Shown: one piece after another, positions 8,670 through 17,805 of the stretch | Numbering within the stretch: position 1 is the stretch's first letter | How the letters are laid out: the number at the start of each line of letters is the position of its first letter | Source: Halolamina salifodinae | Lineage (GTDB): Archaea; Halobacteriota; Halobacteria; Halobacteriales; Haloferacaceae | Direction of reading: 5' to 3' | Assembly: GCF_017874235.1 (NCBI RefSeq) | Contig: NZ_JAGGLC010000005.1 | Span: forward strand, 124,001-188,000 | DNA length: 64,000 nt | The notes under the pieces: model-generated | Database searches by the model: none | What the model was told of the DNA's origin: nothing | Seen by the model: the letters and a program-made list of their open reading frames with translations, nothing else | Position numbers and translations under genes: made by a program

Positions 8670-8941
8670 CCGTACAGTAGATCGTCGATATCCTCCTCGC
8701 TCGTCGCCGTCCCCGACGAGATCATCCCCTCGTGGAACGCCCCCTGTTCGTCCGCAGAAACCGGAACGCGTTCCTCTCGGAAGGAGTCGATCAACTCCGC
8801 CTTCGATTCGATCGCGTTCTCGACGAGGCGAGCGAGCACCTCCTGTTGGGTGACGCGATTCCCCGTTTTCAGACGGATTTCGGCCTGAAGCCGTTCGAGA
8901 CGGGTTTTAGTCTCATCATCCATCTTCACCGAGGTGGCCAT
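8666..8941 (-). CDS. antitoxin partner of the PIN toxin
   Basis: A 91-residue protein starting MATSVKMDDETKTRLERLQA, a ribbon-helix-helix DNA-binding opening, followed by a helical segment (VTQQEVLARLVENAIESKAE). The acidic tail ending SEEDIDDLLYG is a typical toxin-neutralising C-terminus. It precedes and overlaps the toxin gene by 4 nt. Autorepression of the pair is likely by analogy with known VapBC operons; no operator was identified. Confidence 0.8.
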   Translation of the reverse strand: MATSVKMDDETKTRLERLQAEIRLKTGNRVTQQEVLARLVENAIESKAELIDSFREERVPVSADEQGAFHEGMISSGTATSEEDIDDLLYG

Positions 8942-8999
8942 ACGGGGAGTAGAACGTACTACTGGGTAAACGTTGCTACGATCAGAAGCGGTTGCCAGC

Positions 9000-10181
9000 T
9001 CAGAGCGCCTCGATCCCGGCCATCACCCCGTAGCTCACGAGCAGCGAGAGCGCCAGCGAGCCGATCCACGCCAGCACCGTAAAGAGCATCTTCCGCCGAC
9101 TCACGCCCGCGCCGCCGGCGGCGTAGCCCGACCCCACGATGGCCGAGACGATGATCTCGTTGAACGAGACGGGGATGCCGAACGCGACGGCGACCTGCGC
9201 GATGGCGAAACTGGGGATCAGCGCCGCAATCGAGCGCCGCGGCCCCAAACTGGAGTAGTCCTGTGAGAGCGCCTTGATCATCCGCGGCGCGCCGGTCCAC
9301 GAGCCAGCGAGCAGGCCGACGCCGCCGCCGAACAGCAGCGCGAACACCGGGATCGACTGGAACGTGTCCAGCAGCGGCACGAGCGGGCCGATAGCCAGCC
9401 CCACCTGCGAACCGCCGGCGGAGAACGCCACCAGCCCACCCAGCGCGAGCAGGAACCGTCGCTGAGCGCCGTCCTCGTCGCGCCGGGCGTCAGCGGCGAC
9501 GACGGCGACGACAACGGCCGCGAGCGCGAGGGTGGCCACCCCGCGCGAGGGGAGTCCGCCGCCGCCGAGCGCCTGTGCGGCCTCGCCGGCGATGGAGCCA
9601 CCCTCGTCGGGCGGCCCGAGCAGCGCGAACTGGATGTTGGCGACGATGGCGCCGACCAGCCCCGCGAGCCCCGGGACGAGCAGCCGTTCGGGCGCCCGGT
9701 CGGAGCGGAGCAGGCGCGCGGTCGCGTAGGCGATGCCGCCGCCGATGAAGGGTGTGAGGACCCAGAGAGTGACGATCTGCTGGTACTTCCCCCACGCCGG
9801 CTCCCCGCCCATCGCGAGGCCGACGCCGACGACGGCGCCGGTGACGGTGAACGCGGTGGCGATGGGGTAGCCCTTGAACACGCCCAGCGCGACCAGTATC
9901 GCCGCCGTGAGCAGGCCGACCGTCGCCGCCATCGCGGAGATGGAGACGCCGACGATGAGGTCCGAGCCGACCGCCTCGGTGACGCTCTGGCCCTGCAACA
10001 CCGCGCCGGCGAAGCCGAGCACGCCGACGATGAGGCCGGCCCGCATCACCGAGATGGCGTTGGCGCCGACTGCGGGGGCGAACGGCGTCGATCCGGACGA
10101 GCCGGCGCCGATGGCCCACGCCATGAACAGGCTCGCGAGCGCCGCCACGACGGCCGTTCCGAGGGTTGCCGGGTCTACCAT
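9000..10181 (-). CDS. inorganic phosphate transporter (PiT family)
   Basis: A 393-residue membrane protein with about ten hydrophobic helices in two related halves. The PiT/PHO4 signature occurs as FAPAVGANAISVMRA near the N-terminus and VSFNEIIVSAIVGSG in the C-terminal half. Family members import phosphate with H+ or Na+. A 56-codon membrane-protein gene ends 10 bp upstream, and scpA and smc are further upstream on the same strand, so read-through from that operon is possible. Confidence 0.9.
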   Translation of the reverse strand: MVDPATLGTAVVAALASLFMAWAIGAGSSGSTPFAPAVGANAISVMRAGLIVGVLGFAGAVLQGQSVTEAVGSDLIVGVSISAMAATVGLLTAAILVALGVFKGYPIATAFTVTGAVVGVGLAMGGEPAWGKYQQIVTLWVLTPFIGGGIAYATARLLRSDRAPERLLVPGLAGLVGAIVANIQFALLGPPDEGGSIAGEAAQALGGGGLPSRGVATLALAAVVVAVVAADARRDEDGAQRRFLLALGGLVAFSAGGSQVGLAIGPLVPLLDTFQSIPVFALLFGGGVGLLAGSWTGAPRMIKALSQDYSSLGPRRSIAALIPSFAIAQVAVAFGIPVSFNEIIVSAIVGSGYAAGGAGVSRRKMLFTVLAWIGSLALSLLVSYGVMAGIEAL

Positions 10182-10191
10182 CGTCGCTCAG

Positions 10192-10362
10192 TCATCGGTC
10201 CTTCCCGCTCTCGAACCCTTCACGGAGTCCGAGTACCGTCCGGCGTACGAGCAGATACATGAAGAAGACGAACCCCAGCATCCCCGCCAGCACCACGGTA
10301 AACAGGGGGTTCGAGACGAGGAAGTCGAGGGCCTCGCCGACGATGTTCGCTGGAGCAGCCAT
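10192..10362 (-). CDS. small single-span membrane protein next to the phosphate transporter
   Basis: A 56-codon frame with ATG at 10362 and TGA at 10192-10194. It has an amphipathic N-terminus (MAAPANIVGEALDFL), one strong transmembrane segment (LFTVVLAGMLGFVFFMYLL) and a basic tail (VRRTVLGLREGFESGKDR). It sits 10 bp before the PiT gene and 40 bp after scpA. Placement suggests a co-translated accessory of the phosphate transporter. No function is known to me. Confidence 0.7.
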   Translation of the reverse strand: MAAPANIVGEALDFLVSNPLFTVVLAGMLGFVFFMYLLVRRTVLGLREGFESGKDR

Positions 10363-10402
10363 ACCCGGCGTTCTGTCGGGTCTCGGTTAGGCGTTTCGGC
10401 GG

Positions 10403-11404
10403 CTACGCGACGTCGGACTCCGACGCCGTCCCCGCTTCGTCCGCGCTCCCGGACTCGGCCGGTTCCGTCTCCGGATCGGCCTCCGCCTCGACGACGCCCG
10501 CGCCGGCGGGGCCCTCGACATCGACGGCGTCCGGGTCCTGCACCCAGAGGTCGCCGAACAGGTCGTCCTGTGCCAGCCGCACGTCGCCCCGGTTCGAGAG
10601 GAACAGCAGGCCGAGATACGTCATGACCGGCCGGCCGCCGGCGTCGCGCACTTCCGCGAACAGCACCTCGTCGCGCCCGCGGTCGTACTGCTCGGCGAGC
10701 GCCGCCTCCACGTCGGCGATGACGACGTCGATGTCCTCGCTGTGGGTGGTGCCGGTGACCTCTTCCTCGGTCGGTTCGGCGTCGCGCCGCAGGTCGTCGC
10801 CGGCGTGGTAGTCGAGCGTCTGCGGCCCGCGGTCGTAGCCCGCTGGCGACTCGCTGGTGTCGTAGCTCCGGGACTCCTTCCACCACGTGCCGCGCTCGGC
10901 GTCCCGTAGCTCCCGGACCAGTTCGTCCAGCGTCTCGGGGGTGCCGCGGGTGGATTTGCGTTCGAGTCGGCGGTCCATCTCGTCCTCGAGCTGGTCGACC
11001 GGGTCGAATCCCGGCTCCTCGCCAGGCGGCGGCGCCTCGCCCTCCATCGCCAGCTCCCAGGGTTCGGGTTCGGGCTCCTCGGGTTCGTTCTCGCCGAGCA
11101 TCGCGTCGGACTTCATCCGGAGCAGGACGGACGCGTAGAACAGCGCCCGGCCGGAGGCCCGGAGGTCAGCCGCATCGAGTTCTTCGAGGAACGCGTCCGT
11201 GACGGCGACGATGTCGATGTCCCACGGGTCGATCTCCCCGGCCTCGGCGAGGTTGACGAGGACTTCGACCGGCTCGACCTCGCCATCGTCGTCGGGTTCC
11301 TCCGGCGGCGCATCGTCGCTCAGCAGGCCGTCGTCGACGCCGGGGTCGCCGGTGTCGGGTCGGTCCGGCGAGAGGCTGAAGGAAAACTCCTCGTCCTCGC
11401 TCAT
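10403..11404 (-). CDS. scpA: segregation and condensation protein A (kleisin)
   Basis: A 333-residue acidic protein. The kleisin N-terminal region EVLVNLAEAGEIDPWDIDIV (about residues 47-66) and the helix ALFYASVLLRMKSDAML are diagnostic of ScpA, which clamps Smc heads. The C-terminal winged-helix region (EVLFAEVRDAGGRPVMTYLG to LFLSNRGDVRL) binds the Smc cap. A long Glu/Pro-rich linker and acidic tails are haloarchaeal features. It lies 105 bp downstream of smc on the same strand, consistent with one condensin operon; no ScpB gene is seen here. Confidence 0.93.
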   Translation of the reverse strand: MSEDEEFSFSLSPDRPDTGDPGVDDGLLSDDAPPEEPDDDGEVEPVEVLVNLAEAGEIDPWDIDIVAVTDAFLEELDAADLRASGRALFYASVLLRMKSDAMLGENEPEEPEPEPWELAMEGEAPPPGEEPGFDPVDQLEDEMDRRLERKSTRGTPETLDELVRELRDAERGTWWKESRSYDTSESPAGYDRGPQTLDYHAGDDLRRDAEPTEEEVTGTTHSEDIDVVIADVEAALAEQYDRGRDEVLFAEVRDAGGRPVMTYLGLLFLSNRGDVRLAQDDLFGDLWVQDPDAVDVEGPAGAGVVEAEADPETEPAESGSADEAGTASESDVA

Positions 11405-11509
11405 CGCGTCGCCTCGGGCTCACGGCTCGCTTCACTCACCGTTCGACATACCGAGACGGTTTCCCGCTCGGTCGCGATGCTCCCTCCCGTTTTCCCGCCT
11501 CGCGCCTCA

Positions 11510-14500
11510 CTAATCATCGTCTGTCACCACCTCCGTCTCGGACGTCTCGCCGCCCGCGAGGTCGATCCCCGTCACCGCCGAGACGTTGTTCTCCTGCATC
11601 GTGACGCCGATAGCGCGCTCCGAGCGGTCGAGCAGCGCCGAGCGGTGGCTGACGACGACGAACTGCGCGTCGCCCGCCAGGTCGTCGACCATCTCGCCGA
11701 CGCGCTCGGCGTTGACCGCGTCGAGGAACGCGTCGATCTCGTCCAGCGCGTAGAACGGCGCGGGGTTGTGGCGCTGGATCGCGAAGATGAACGCCAGCGC
11801 GGTCAGGGATTTCTCGCCGCCGCTCATGGCGTCGAGGCGCTGGACCGGCTTGTCGCCGGGTTCGGCCTTCATCGTCAGCCCTTCCTCGAACGGGTCCTCG
11901 GGGTTCTCGAGCACCAGTTCCCCGGAACCATCAGAGAGCCGGGAGAAGATGCGCTGGAACTGCTCGTCGATGGCCTCGAACGCGTCCATGAACGTCTCGA
12001 CCTTGCGCTGTTCGAAGCCAGCGATGCGCTCCTCGATCCCGTCGCGCTCGTCGACGAGCACGCCGCGCTGCTCGCGGAGTTCCTCGAGGTCGCTCTCGAC
12101 CTCGTCGTACTCGTCGATGGCGAGCATGTTCACCGGCTCTAGCTCCTCCATCGCCGCGGTCAGGCGCTCGATCTCGGCCTCGACCTCGTCGTGGTCCGGG
12201 ATCTCGTCGGCGTCGTACTCGCCGACCTGACTCTCGAGGTCGGCGATCTCCTCGCTGAGTGCGACGGCGCTGCGCTTGAGCGAGTCGAGTCGCGACTCGA
12301 CGCGGTCGACCGCGTCCTTCTGTTCGTCGCGCTCGCTGCGAGCCTCGCGGACCTCGGCTTTGAGCTCCTCGCGCTCTTCCTTGAGCTCCGCGAGCTGCTC
12401 CTCGAGCTCCGCGACTTTCTCGTGTTTCTCCTCGAGTGTGGCCTCCTTCTCCTCGATCTGGGCCTCGAACTCCGCGATGTCGTCCTCGAGTTCGGCCTTC
12501 TTGTTCTGGGCGGACTCCACGGTGTCGTGGAGGTCCTCCAGTGACTCCTCGGCGTACTCCTTCTCGCGGCGGCGGTCGCCGAGGTCGGCGTCGAGGTCGT
12601 CGCTGCGGTCCTCGAGTTCGTCGATCTCTTCCTGAATCTCGTCGGCGCGGGCCGAGAGCTCCGGGATCTTGGAGTCGGCCATCTCGGCTTCCAACTCCTC
12701 GATGGTCGCCTCGGTCGCCTCGATCTCGCCGTCGAGGTCGGCGATCTCCGAATCGAGTTCGGTCATCTGCGCGTCGACCGCTTCTCGCTCCGCGCGGAGG
12801 TCGGCGAGTTCGTCCTCGATATCCCCGATTCGCTCCTCGGCCTCGGTCACGTCGTCTTCGGCGCTCTCGATGTCGGCCTCGATGGACCGGACCTTCTCCG
12901 AGGCCGCGCTCTTGCGCTCGCGGGCGTCCGTGAGGTCCGTTTCCACGCTGTCCAGGTCGTTCTGAATCGACCGGCGCTCGTCCTCGAGGTCGTGGATCTC
13001 CTCGGCCAGCCGTTCGAGTCGGCCGCCGCCGGATTTCGAGAACGAGTAGCGCGACCCGCCGCCCGAGCCACCGGTCATGGCGCCGGACTTCTCCACGAGG
13101 TCGCCGTCGAGCGTGACCATCCGGTACTGACCCATCAGGTGCTGTGCCGTGTCCATGTCCTCGACGACCAGCGTCGACCCCAGCACGTACGAGAAGATGC
13201 CCGAGTAGCGGTCGTCGTACTCCACGAGTTCCCGGGCGAAGCCGACGACGCCGGGGTCGTTCGGCTCGCGGGGGAGGCTGCGGTCGTCCATCTCCGTCAT
13301 CGGGAGGAACGTCGCCCGCCCCGCGTTCCGGGACTTCAGGTAGTCGATACACTCAGACCCCACGCCGTCGTCGTCGACGACGACGTTCGCGAGGCGGCCG
13401 CCGGCGGCGGTCTCACACGCCTCGGCGTACTCCCGCGGGACGGACGCAAGTTCGCCCACGGGGCCGTGGACGCCGCGCTTGCCGGCGTTCTTGATCGACG
13501 TGACCGCGCGGGGCCACGACGTGTCGCCGGTGTCGCTGGCCTTCGCTTCCAGTTCCGCGTACTCGTTGCGGAGTTCGCGGAGTTCCTCGTCGATCTCCGA
13601 GAGGTCGCCGTTGAGCTCCTGTTTCCGGTCTTTGAGCTCCTCGACCATCTCGTCGGCGGTCGACTCGTTCTTCTCGGCTTTGTCCAACTCCGAGTGGAGG
13701 TTCGACACCCGCGCCCGGAGGTCCGGCAGCGAGTCACGAACCTTCTGCAGTTCGTCCTCGCGGTCGCTGACGCGGTTGGATCGACGCCGCGCCTCGTCGA
13801 GCAGGCGGTCCTTCTCCCGTTGCTTCTCGTTTTTCGCCTCGCGCAGGTCCTCTAACTGCTCTTTCTCGGCCTGCAGGTCGGCTTTGAGTTCGTCGAACGC
13901 GGTGTCGACGTTCTCGATCTCCGCTTCGACCTCGGCGAGTTCGCTCTCCTTCGAGACGATGTCGCTTTTGACGTTGGCTTTCTCGACTTTCAGGCTCCGG
14001 ATCTGGTCGTCGAGCTCCTCGATCTCCTCTTCCTTCCGGTCGATGTCGACGAACGCGCTCCGGCGCTCGGCCTCGGCCTCGTCGATGCGCTCCTGATTGG
14101 CCTCGATACGGTCCTCGAGACGGGCGATCTCGCCTTTGACCGCCTCGATCTCGCTTTTGACCCGGAGCTGTTCGTCCTCGCCGGTGCGCTCGATCTCCGA
14201 GTCGAGGTCGTCGAGTTCGTCCTCGAGGCGGCTGAGTTTCCCCTCGGCCTCGTCGAGTTCGGTCTGTTTCTCCGCGAGGTCGGCCTCGGCGGACTCGATC
14301 TTGGCCTCGGTCCGCTCGAGGTCCTCGCGCTTCTCCTCCAGTTCGGCGGCACGGAGGTAGCCCTCGTACTCCTCACGCTCGTCGCGGAGTTCCTGGTACT
14401 CGAGGGCGGTCTCCCGTTCGTCGGCCAGCTGTTCGAGGCGGTCCTCCTTCTCCTCGATCCGGAGGTCGGCCTCGCCGATGCGCTCCTCGACGACCGCCAA

Positions 14501-15097
14501 CTCCTCGCGGGCGGACTCCTTCTTGGCGTCGAACTCGGCGACGCCGGCGATCTCGTCGATGATCCCCCGTCGCTGGTAGGGGGTCATGTTGATGATCTCG
14601 GTCACGTCGCCCTGCATGACGACGTTGTACCCCTCCGGGGTGATCCCGGCCTGGGCCAGCAGGTCCTGGATGTCCGAGAGGTTCGTCGACCGACCGTTGA
14701 GGTAGTAGTAGGAATAGTAGTTGTCGTCGGTCTCCTTCACCCGGCGCTTGACGGTGATCTCGTCGACATCGCCGACCTTCTCGGTGCCGGCGGCGGTGGT
14801 CACCTGCGAGCGCGAGAGGGTGCCGTCAGAGTTGTCCAGCACGACCATCACCGACGCCTCCCGTGGCCCGGCGCGCTGGGTATCGTCGTCGCCGGGGTTG
14901 TAGATCAGGTCGGTGAGCTTCTCCGCGCGGATGCCCCGCGTCCGGGCCAGTCCCAGCGCGAACAGGACGCCGTCGATGATGTTCGACTTGCCCGACCCGT
15001 TTGGGCCGGTGATGACCGTGAAGTCCTCGTAGAACGGGATGTGGGTCTCGCGCCCGAAGCTCTTGAAGTCGTCCAGAACGAGTTCCTGAATGTGCAT
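11510..15097 (-). CDS. smc: chromosome segregation protein Smc
   Basis: A 1195-residue SMC ATPase. Walker A GPNGSGKSNIIDG lies at about residues 32-44 in the N-terminal head. Two long coiled coils rich in Glu, Lys and Arg flank a hinge at about residues 510-650 (KRGVHGPVGELASVPREYAE and a glycine-rich GGSGGGSRYSFS end). The C-terminal head carries the signature MSGGEKSLTALAFIFAIQ and Walker B FYALDEIDAFLD. It condenses and segregates chromosomes with ScpA. The upstream coiled-coil gene ends 6 bp before its start, so the three genes form an operon. Confidence 0.97.
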   Translation of the reverse strand: MHIQELVLDDFKSFGRETHIPFYEDFTVITGPNGSGKSNIIDGVLFALGLARTRGIRAEKLTDLIYNPGDDDTQRAGPREASVMVVLDNSDGTLSRSQVTTAAGTEKVGDVDEITVKRRVKETDDNYYSYYYLNGRSTNLSDIQDLLAQAGITPEGYNVVMQGDVTEIINMTPYQRRGIIDEIAGVAEFDAKKESAREELAVVEERIGEADLRIEEKEDRLEQLADERETALEYQELRDEREEYEGYLRAAELEEKREDLERTEAKIESAEADLAEKQTELDEAEGKLSRLEDELDDLDSEIERTGEDEQLRVKSEIEAVKGEIARLEDRIEANQERIDEAEAERRSAFVDIDRKEEEIEELDDQIRSLKVEKANVKSDIVSKESELAEVEAEIENVDTAFDELKADLQAEKEQLEDLREAKNEKQREKDRLLDEARRRSNRVSDREDELQKVRDSLPDLRARVSNLHSELDKAEKNESTADEMVEELKDRKQELNGDLSEIDEELRELRNEYAELEAKASDTGDTSWPRAVTSIKNAGKRGVHGPVGELASVPREYAEACETAAGGRLANVVVDDDGVGSECIDYLKSRNAGRATFLPMTEMDDRSLPREPNDPGVVGFARELVEYDDRYSGIFSYVLGSTLVVEDMDTAQHLMGQYRMVTLDGDLVEKSGAMTGGSGGGSRYSFSKSGGGRLERLAEEIHDLEDERRSIQNDLDSVETDLTDARERKSAASEKVRSIEADIESAEDDVTEAEERIGDIEDELADLRAEREAVDAQMTELDSEIADLDGEIEATEATIEELEAEMADSKIPELSARADEIQEEIDELEDRSDDLDADLGDRRREKEYAEESLEDLHDTVESAQNKKAELEDDIAEFEAQIEEKEATLEEKHEKVAELEEQLAELKEEREELKAEVREARSERDEQKDAVDRVESRLDSLKRSAVALSEEIADLESQVGEYDADEIPDHDEVEAEIERLTAAMEELEPVNMLAIDEYDEVESDLEELREQRGVLVDERDGIEERIAGFEQRKVETFMDAFEAIDEQFQRIFSRLSDGSGELVLENPEDPFEEGLTMKAEPGDKPVQRLDAMSGGEKSLTALAFIFAIQRHNPAPFYALDEIDAFLDAVNAERVGEMVDDLAGDAQFVVVSHRSALLDRSERAIGVTMQENNVSAVTGIDLAGGETSETEVVTDDD

Positions 15098-15103
15098 GCG
15101 GCC

Positions 15104-15448
15104 TCAGGCGACGATGATGTCGTCGCCGTCGTCGTCGGAGTCGTCCTCCTCTTCAGTGGCCGCCTCCGGCTCGGCCTGCTCCTCCTCGCTGTCGTCGCGG
15201 TTGGCCACGAACTCGGCGTCGCGGCGCTCGTCGGTCCCGCGGGCCTGCGCCTGCTCCTCGGCGGTGCTGCGCTCGCCCTGTTGCTGGCTGCGCTCCGTTC
15301 GGGCGGCGTCGGCCTCCTCGAGGGACTCGGTGGTCTCCTCGAGCTGGCGGACGCGCTCTTTGGTCTCCACGAGTTCCTCGGTCAACCCGTCGACCGTCGC
15401 CTGTAGGTCCGCGACCTGCGACTCGAGATCGTCGCCTCGGTTGGTCAT
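15104..15448 (-). CDS. acidic coiled-coil protein upstream of smc (DUF7518-like)
   Basis: A 114-residue soluble protein. The N-terminal half is a predicted coiled coil (LESQVADLQATVDGLTEELV then ETKERVRQLEETTESL); the C-terminal half is low-complexity Gln/Glu/Asp ending DDIIVA. It is the first gene of the smc-scpA operon, 6 bp from smc, and this position suggests a condensin-linked role, though nothing direct is known to me. A TATA-like box lies 24 nt upstream of its ATG. Confidence 0.78.
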   Translation of the reverse strand: MTNRGDDLESQVADLQATVDGLTEELVETKERVRQLEETTESLEEADAARTERSQQQGERSTAEEQAQARGTDERRDAEFVANRDDSEEEQAEPEAATEEEDDSDDDGDDIIVA

Positions 15449-15471
15449 GGGCGATTTACCGAGGCCACTAG

Positions 15472-15477
15472 TATAAA
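15472..15477 (-). promoter_or_regulatory. TATA-like box of the smc operon
   Basis: On the minus strand TTTATA lies about 24 nt before the ATG at 15448, the spacing expected for a haloarchaeal leaderless promoter. No Shine-Dalgarno-like sequence is needed. Position and spacing are seen in the sequence; activity is inferred. Confidence 0.6.
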
Positions 15478-15574
15478 CCCACGGACGGTGATCGCGGGAT
15501 CGATAAACCGGATGCAGGGATATCGAACACCGAACGACGGCTCCCCAGAGATTCAGAAGGTGAGTAGCTACAAA

Positions 15575-15880
15575 TCACAATGGTTCCAACTCAGAAGGTA
15601 GGATATTTAACCAGTCCAGTGGGAAACAGTCCGGCGTACCACGAACTTGACCGCTATTTACTCCAGTAGGGAGTAGAGAGGCTATTTCTGGGATCCCGCT
15701 GAACTTATCGAACAGGTCAAGAACTCGCTGTTCGATCTCATCGTGAATTTCACGCACGCGATCTAGATGTCCGTTGGGATCATCAAGCGCCCACTCACGT
15801 CAACGTCGCTCCCGTGTCTAACTATTGTGCTGAAGCGTGACTACGCGAATCCACCTCTTGACTGCGAGGCCAAACCTGTG
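15575..15880 (-). pseudogene. arsC: arsenate reductase (LMW phosphatase-type ArsC) remnant
   Basis: The minus strand encodes pieces of the C-terminal half of a haloarchaeal ArsC in several frames. Around 15850 a VVT segment reads directly into STI with the catalytic-loop residues lost. Next comes LDTGATLT, then EWALDDPNGHLDRVREIHDE and IEQRVLDLFDKF, which matches the usual C-terminus WALDDPxGxxLxxVREIRDEIE closely. The normal stop is lost and the frame runs on to 15575. The N-terminal half with the Cys nucleophile is gone. With arsR, an ArsP-like permease and an arsM remnant nearby, this marks a decayed arsenic island. Local base composition is more AT-rich than the neighbouring core genes. 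Confidence 0.65.
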
Positions 15881-15925
15881 CCACCACAACTTTCATATGA
15901 ATCGGGAAAATACGATACGATAGAG

Positions 15926-16069
15926 ATGGCACAGAGTACCCTCGACCGAATCTGGAACCGCCTCGTAAACCGTTACGGGCAGGATGAGGGGTCCGACTGT
16001 TGTGGAGCCACTATCGAAGAAGCCCAATCTGATTCGATAGAAACCGAATCCGAGAGCTGCTGCGAATAA
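15926..16069 (+). CDS. Cys-pair miniprotein of the arsenic island
   Basis: A 47-residue protein (ATG at 15926): an amphipathic N-terminus (MAQSTLDRIWNRLVNRYGQD) followed by an acidic segment with two CC pairs, DCCGATIEE and a terminal SCCE. Longer in-frame starts upstream run into the arsC remnant and are not credible. Vicinal cysteines are the usual way proteins bind trivalent arsenic or soft metals, so a metallochaperone or sensor role is plausible but not shown. It ends 21 bp before arsR and is probably co-transcribed with it. Confidence 0.65.
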   Translation: MAQSTLDRIWNRLVNRYGQDEGSDCCGATIEEAQSDSIETESESCCE

Positions 16070-16090
16070 TTCGAACCGAGAAATTCAAAT

Positions 16091-16474
16091 ATGTCTGAGA
16101 CAGATTCGCCACCCGACGAAGCCCACAGCGCACTCGAACGGCTGTACGACGATCCAGAGGAACGAATCGCCGCCTTACAGGACATCCGGCCTTCTGAACA
16201 AGCTGTCGCCGGTCAGGAAACCGTCTTCAAGGCCCTCGGGAATGCGGACCGCCTCCGCGTTCTCAGCGCACTCCGTGAATCGGAGTGCTGTGGGTGTGAG
16301 TTACAGATCGTGCTCGACGCCCCCCAATCGACGGTCGCAACCCACCTCCGGAAGCTGAAAGAGGCAGGACTGGTCAAATCCCGGAAGAAGGGCAAGTGGA
16401 GCTACTACCGCATCGCCGATACCGCGGTCTTCGAACTACTCGATCTCGCCCACGCTATGCAGGAGGACGCGTGA
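16091..16474 (+). CDS. arsR: ArsR-family metalloregulator
   Basis: A 127-residue winged-helix repressor. The core [20 protein letters not shown] to [20 protein letters not shown] is the ArsR/SmtB fold. The sequence ESECCGCEL sits where classical ArsR proteins have ELCVCDL, giving a CCxC cluster in the alpha-3 metal site, so As(III), Sb(III) or another soft metal is the likely inducer. The N-terminal 45 residues are an acidic extension. The stop is followed after 1 bp by the permease start, indicating a regulated operon. Confidence 0.88.
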   Translation: MSETDSPPDEAHSALERLYDDPEERIAALQDIRPSEQAVAGQETVFKALGNADRLRVLSALRESECCGCELQIVLDAPQSTVATHLRKLKEAGLVKSRKKGKWSYYRIADTAVFELLDLAHAMQEDA

Positions 16475-16475
16475 G

Positions 16476-17432
16476 ATGCTTCCACCGGGCCTTCCCAACG
16501 CGCTCCTCGACTCGTGGAACTACTTCCTCCACCTCGCGTTCCTTCTCGTCCCGCTGTTCATCGGAGCGTCGTTCCTCGTCGGATTAACACAGGAGTATCT
16601 CCCACCGGAGCGAGTCGAGCAAAAACTCCGCGGCCACGATGAAGGCACTGGTAATGTCGCCGCCGCCGGACTAGGCGCGGTAACGCCGTTTTGCTCGTGC
16701 TCGACCGTCCCGGTTCTGGCCGGCCTTCTTCAAGCGGGTGCGCCGCTCGGGCTTGCCTTCTCGTTCCTCCTTGCTTCCCCACTCGTCAACGAGATCGCCG
16801 TGCTGCTGCTCATTGGGCTGTTTGGACTCGAAGTGACCGTCTGGTACGTCATCATAACGTTCATCGCATCCGTCGTCGGTGGGCTCGTTATCGGTCGGCT
16901 CGGGTTAGCCGACCACGTCAAGGAGGTCCGCATTACGGATGGTACAAGTCAGACCGTAGCGGACGGCGGGACAGTCGACTGCTGTGCTGGAGGAACGGCG
17001 AACACAGAGCAGACGCACCAACAGCATTTCGAATCAGCCGCGCGTGAAGCGTGGTCGTTTTTCGTCGACACACTTCCGTATCTTCTCCTCGGGATGGTCC
17101 TCGGAGCACTAATTCACGGGGTCGTCCCCGTCGACGTACTGCACACCGTGCTCGGCCCGGAGAACCCGCTCGCCGTGCCACTGGCCGCGCTCGCCGGCGC
17201 TCCTGTCTACGTCAGCCTCAGTGGAATGCTTCCGATCGCGGCCTCCCTCAGCGAACAGGGAATCGCCATCGGAACCGTCCTCGCGTTCGTCATCGGCGGA
17301 GCCGGTGTGAGCATTCCAAACCTAATTCTCCTGAACAAGCTGTTCCAGCGCCGGCTATTGCTCGTCTACGCCGGAACCGTCGTCACAATCGGTATTACCG
17401 TTGGCGTCGTGTTCAATCTCTTCATCGTCTGA
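16476..17432 (+). CDS. ArsP-like permease (DUF318 family)
   Basis: A 318-residue permease with eight predicted helices in two four-helix halves. The first half carries the family motif [14 protein letters not shown] (about residues 69-82), and the second half has the partner motif [20 protein letters not shown]. The cytoplasmic linker between the halves contains a Cys pair (VDCCAGG). DUF318 members include ArsP, an exporter of trivalent organoarsenicals, and related metal permeases. With arsR upstream and an arsM (methyltransferase) remnant downstream, efflux of methylated arsenite is the best guess. It starts 1 bp after arsR. Confidence 0.82.
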   Translation: MLPPGLPNALLDSWNYFLHLAFLLVPLFIGASFLVGLTQEYLPPERVEQKLRGHDEGTGNVAAAGLGAVTPFCSCSTVPVLAGLLQAGAPLGLAFSFLLASPLVNEIAVLLLIGLFGLEVTVWYVIITFIASVVGGLVIGRLGLADHVKEVRITDGTSQTVADGGTVDCCAGGTANTEQTHQQHFESAAREAWSFFVDTLPYLLLGMVLGALIHGVVPVDVLHTVLGPENPLAVPLAALAGAPVYVSLSGMLPIAASLSEQGIAIGTVLAFVIGGAGVSIPNLILLNKLFQRRLLLVYAGTVVTIGITVGVVFNLFIV

Positions 17433-17579
17433 TTTCCAAAATACGAGAGCGCAACACTCAGACCCCGCTGGTGAAGGTCGCAAGCCCGTTTGACTGTAAA
17501 CCGGGTCTTGGCCCGTCGAACCAACATTGACACAACCCCCGTAGCAGCAGATTCCGGAAAAACTGGCACCCAGCTATAA

Positions 17580-17800
17580 ACAACAACGACTGAAAACACG
17601 ACCCCTCGAGAAGAATCGACTTTCACTGACGATGAACAGCACGGGACAGTCCGCGACCGCTACGCGGAAGTGGCATCTGATGACACGGGCTGTTGCGAAT
17701 CGAGTTCGGCCGCTGACTGCTGTAGTGGTACGGAACCACCGACAAGTGACGATACCGACACAGAGACGCTAACGGGGTGCTGTACGACCGATGAAACATC
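17580..17800 (+). pseudogene. arsM: arsenite methyltransferase (ArsM) N-terminal remnant
   Basis: An open frame without a usable start codon reads DDEQHGTVRDRYAEVASDD, then GCCESSS, DCCSG and GCCTTD. The VRxRYAEVA opening followed by Cys pairs is the N-terminus of haloarchaeal ArsM proteins, which methylate As(III) with SAM. The methyltransferase domain is absent: the frame runs into a transposase fragment at about 17800. No promoter is recognisable after the permease gene. The remnant supports methylarsenite as the former permease substrate. Confidence 0.7.
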
Positions 17801-17805
17801 AGCAA

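Noticed and set aside
11931-13352. Long minus-strand frame rich in Arg/Gly inside smc
   Set aside because: It is a shifted-frame shadow of the Smc coiled coil in high-GC DNA; the translation is low-complexity Arg-rich without motifs.
15767-15925. Longer N-terminus for the Cys-pair miniprotein (start at 15767)
   Set aside because: The extra 53 residues are antisense to the recognisable arsC remnant and have no haloarchaeal composition; the ATG at 15926 is preferred.
17448-17530. Possible tRNA after the permease gene
   Set aside because: The TGACTGTAAACC stretch looks like an anticodon loop, but no acceptor or T-arm pairing could be made.
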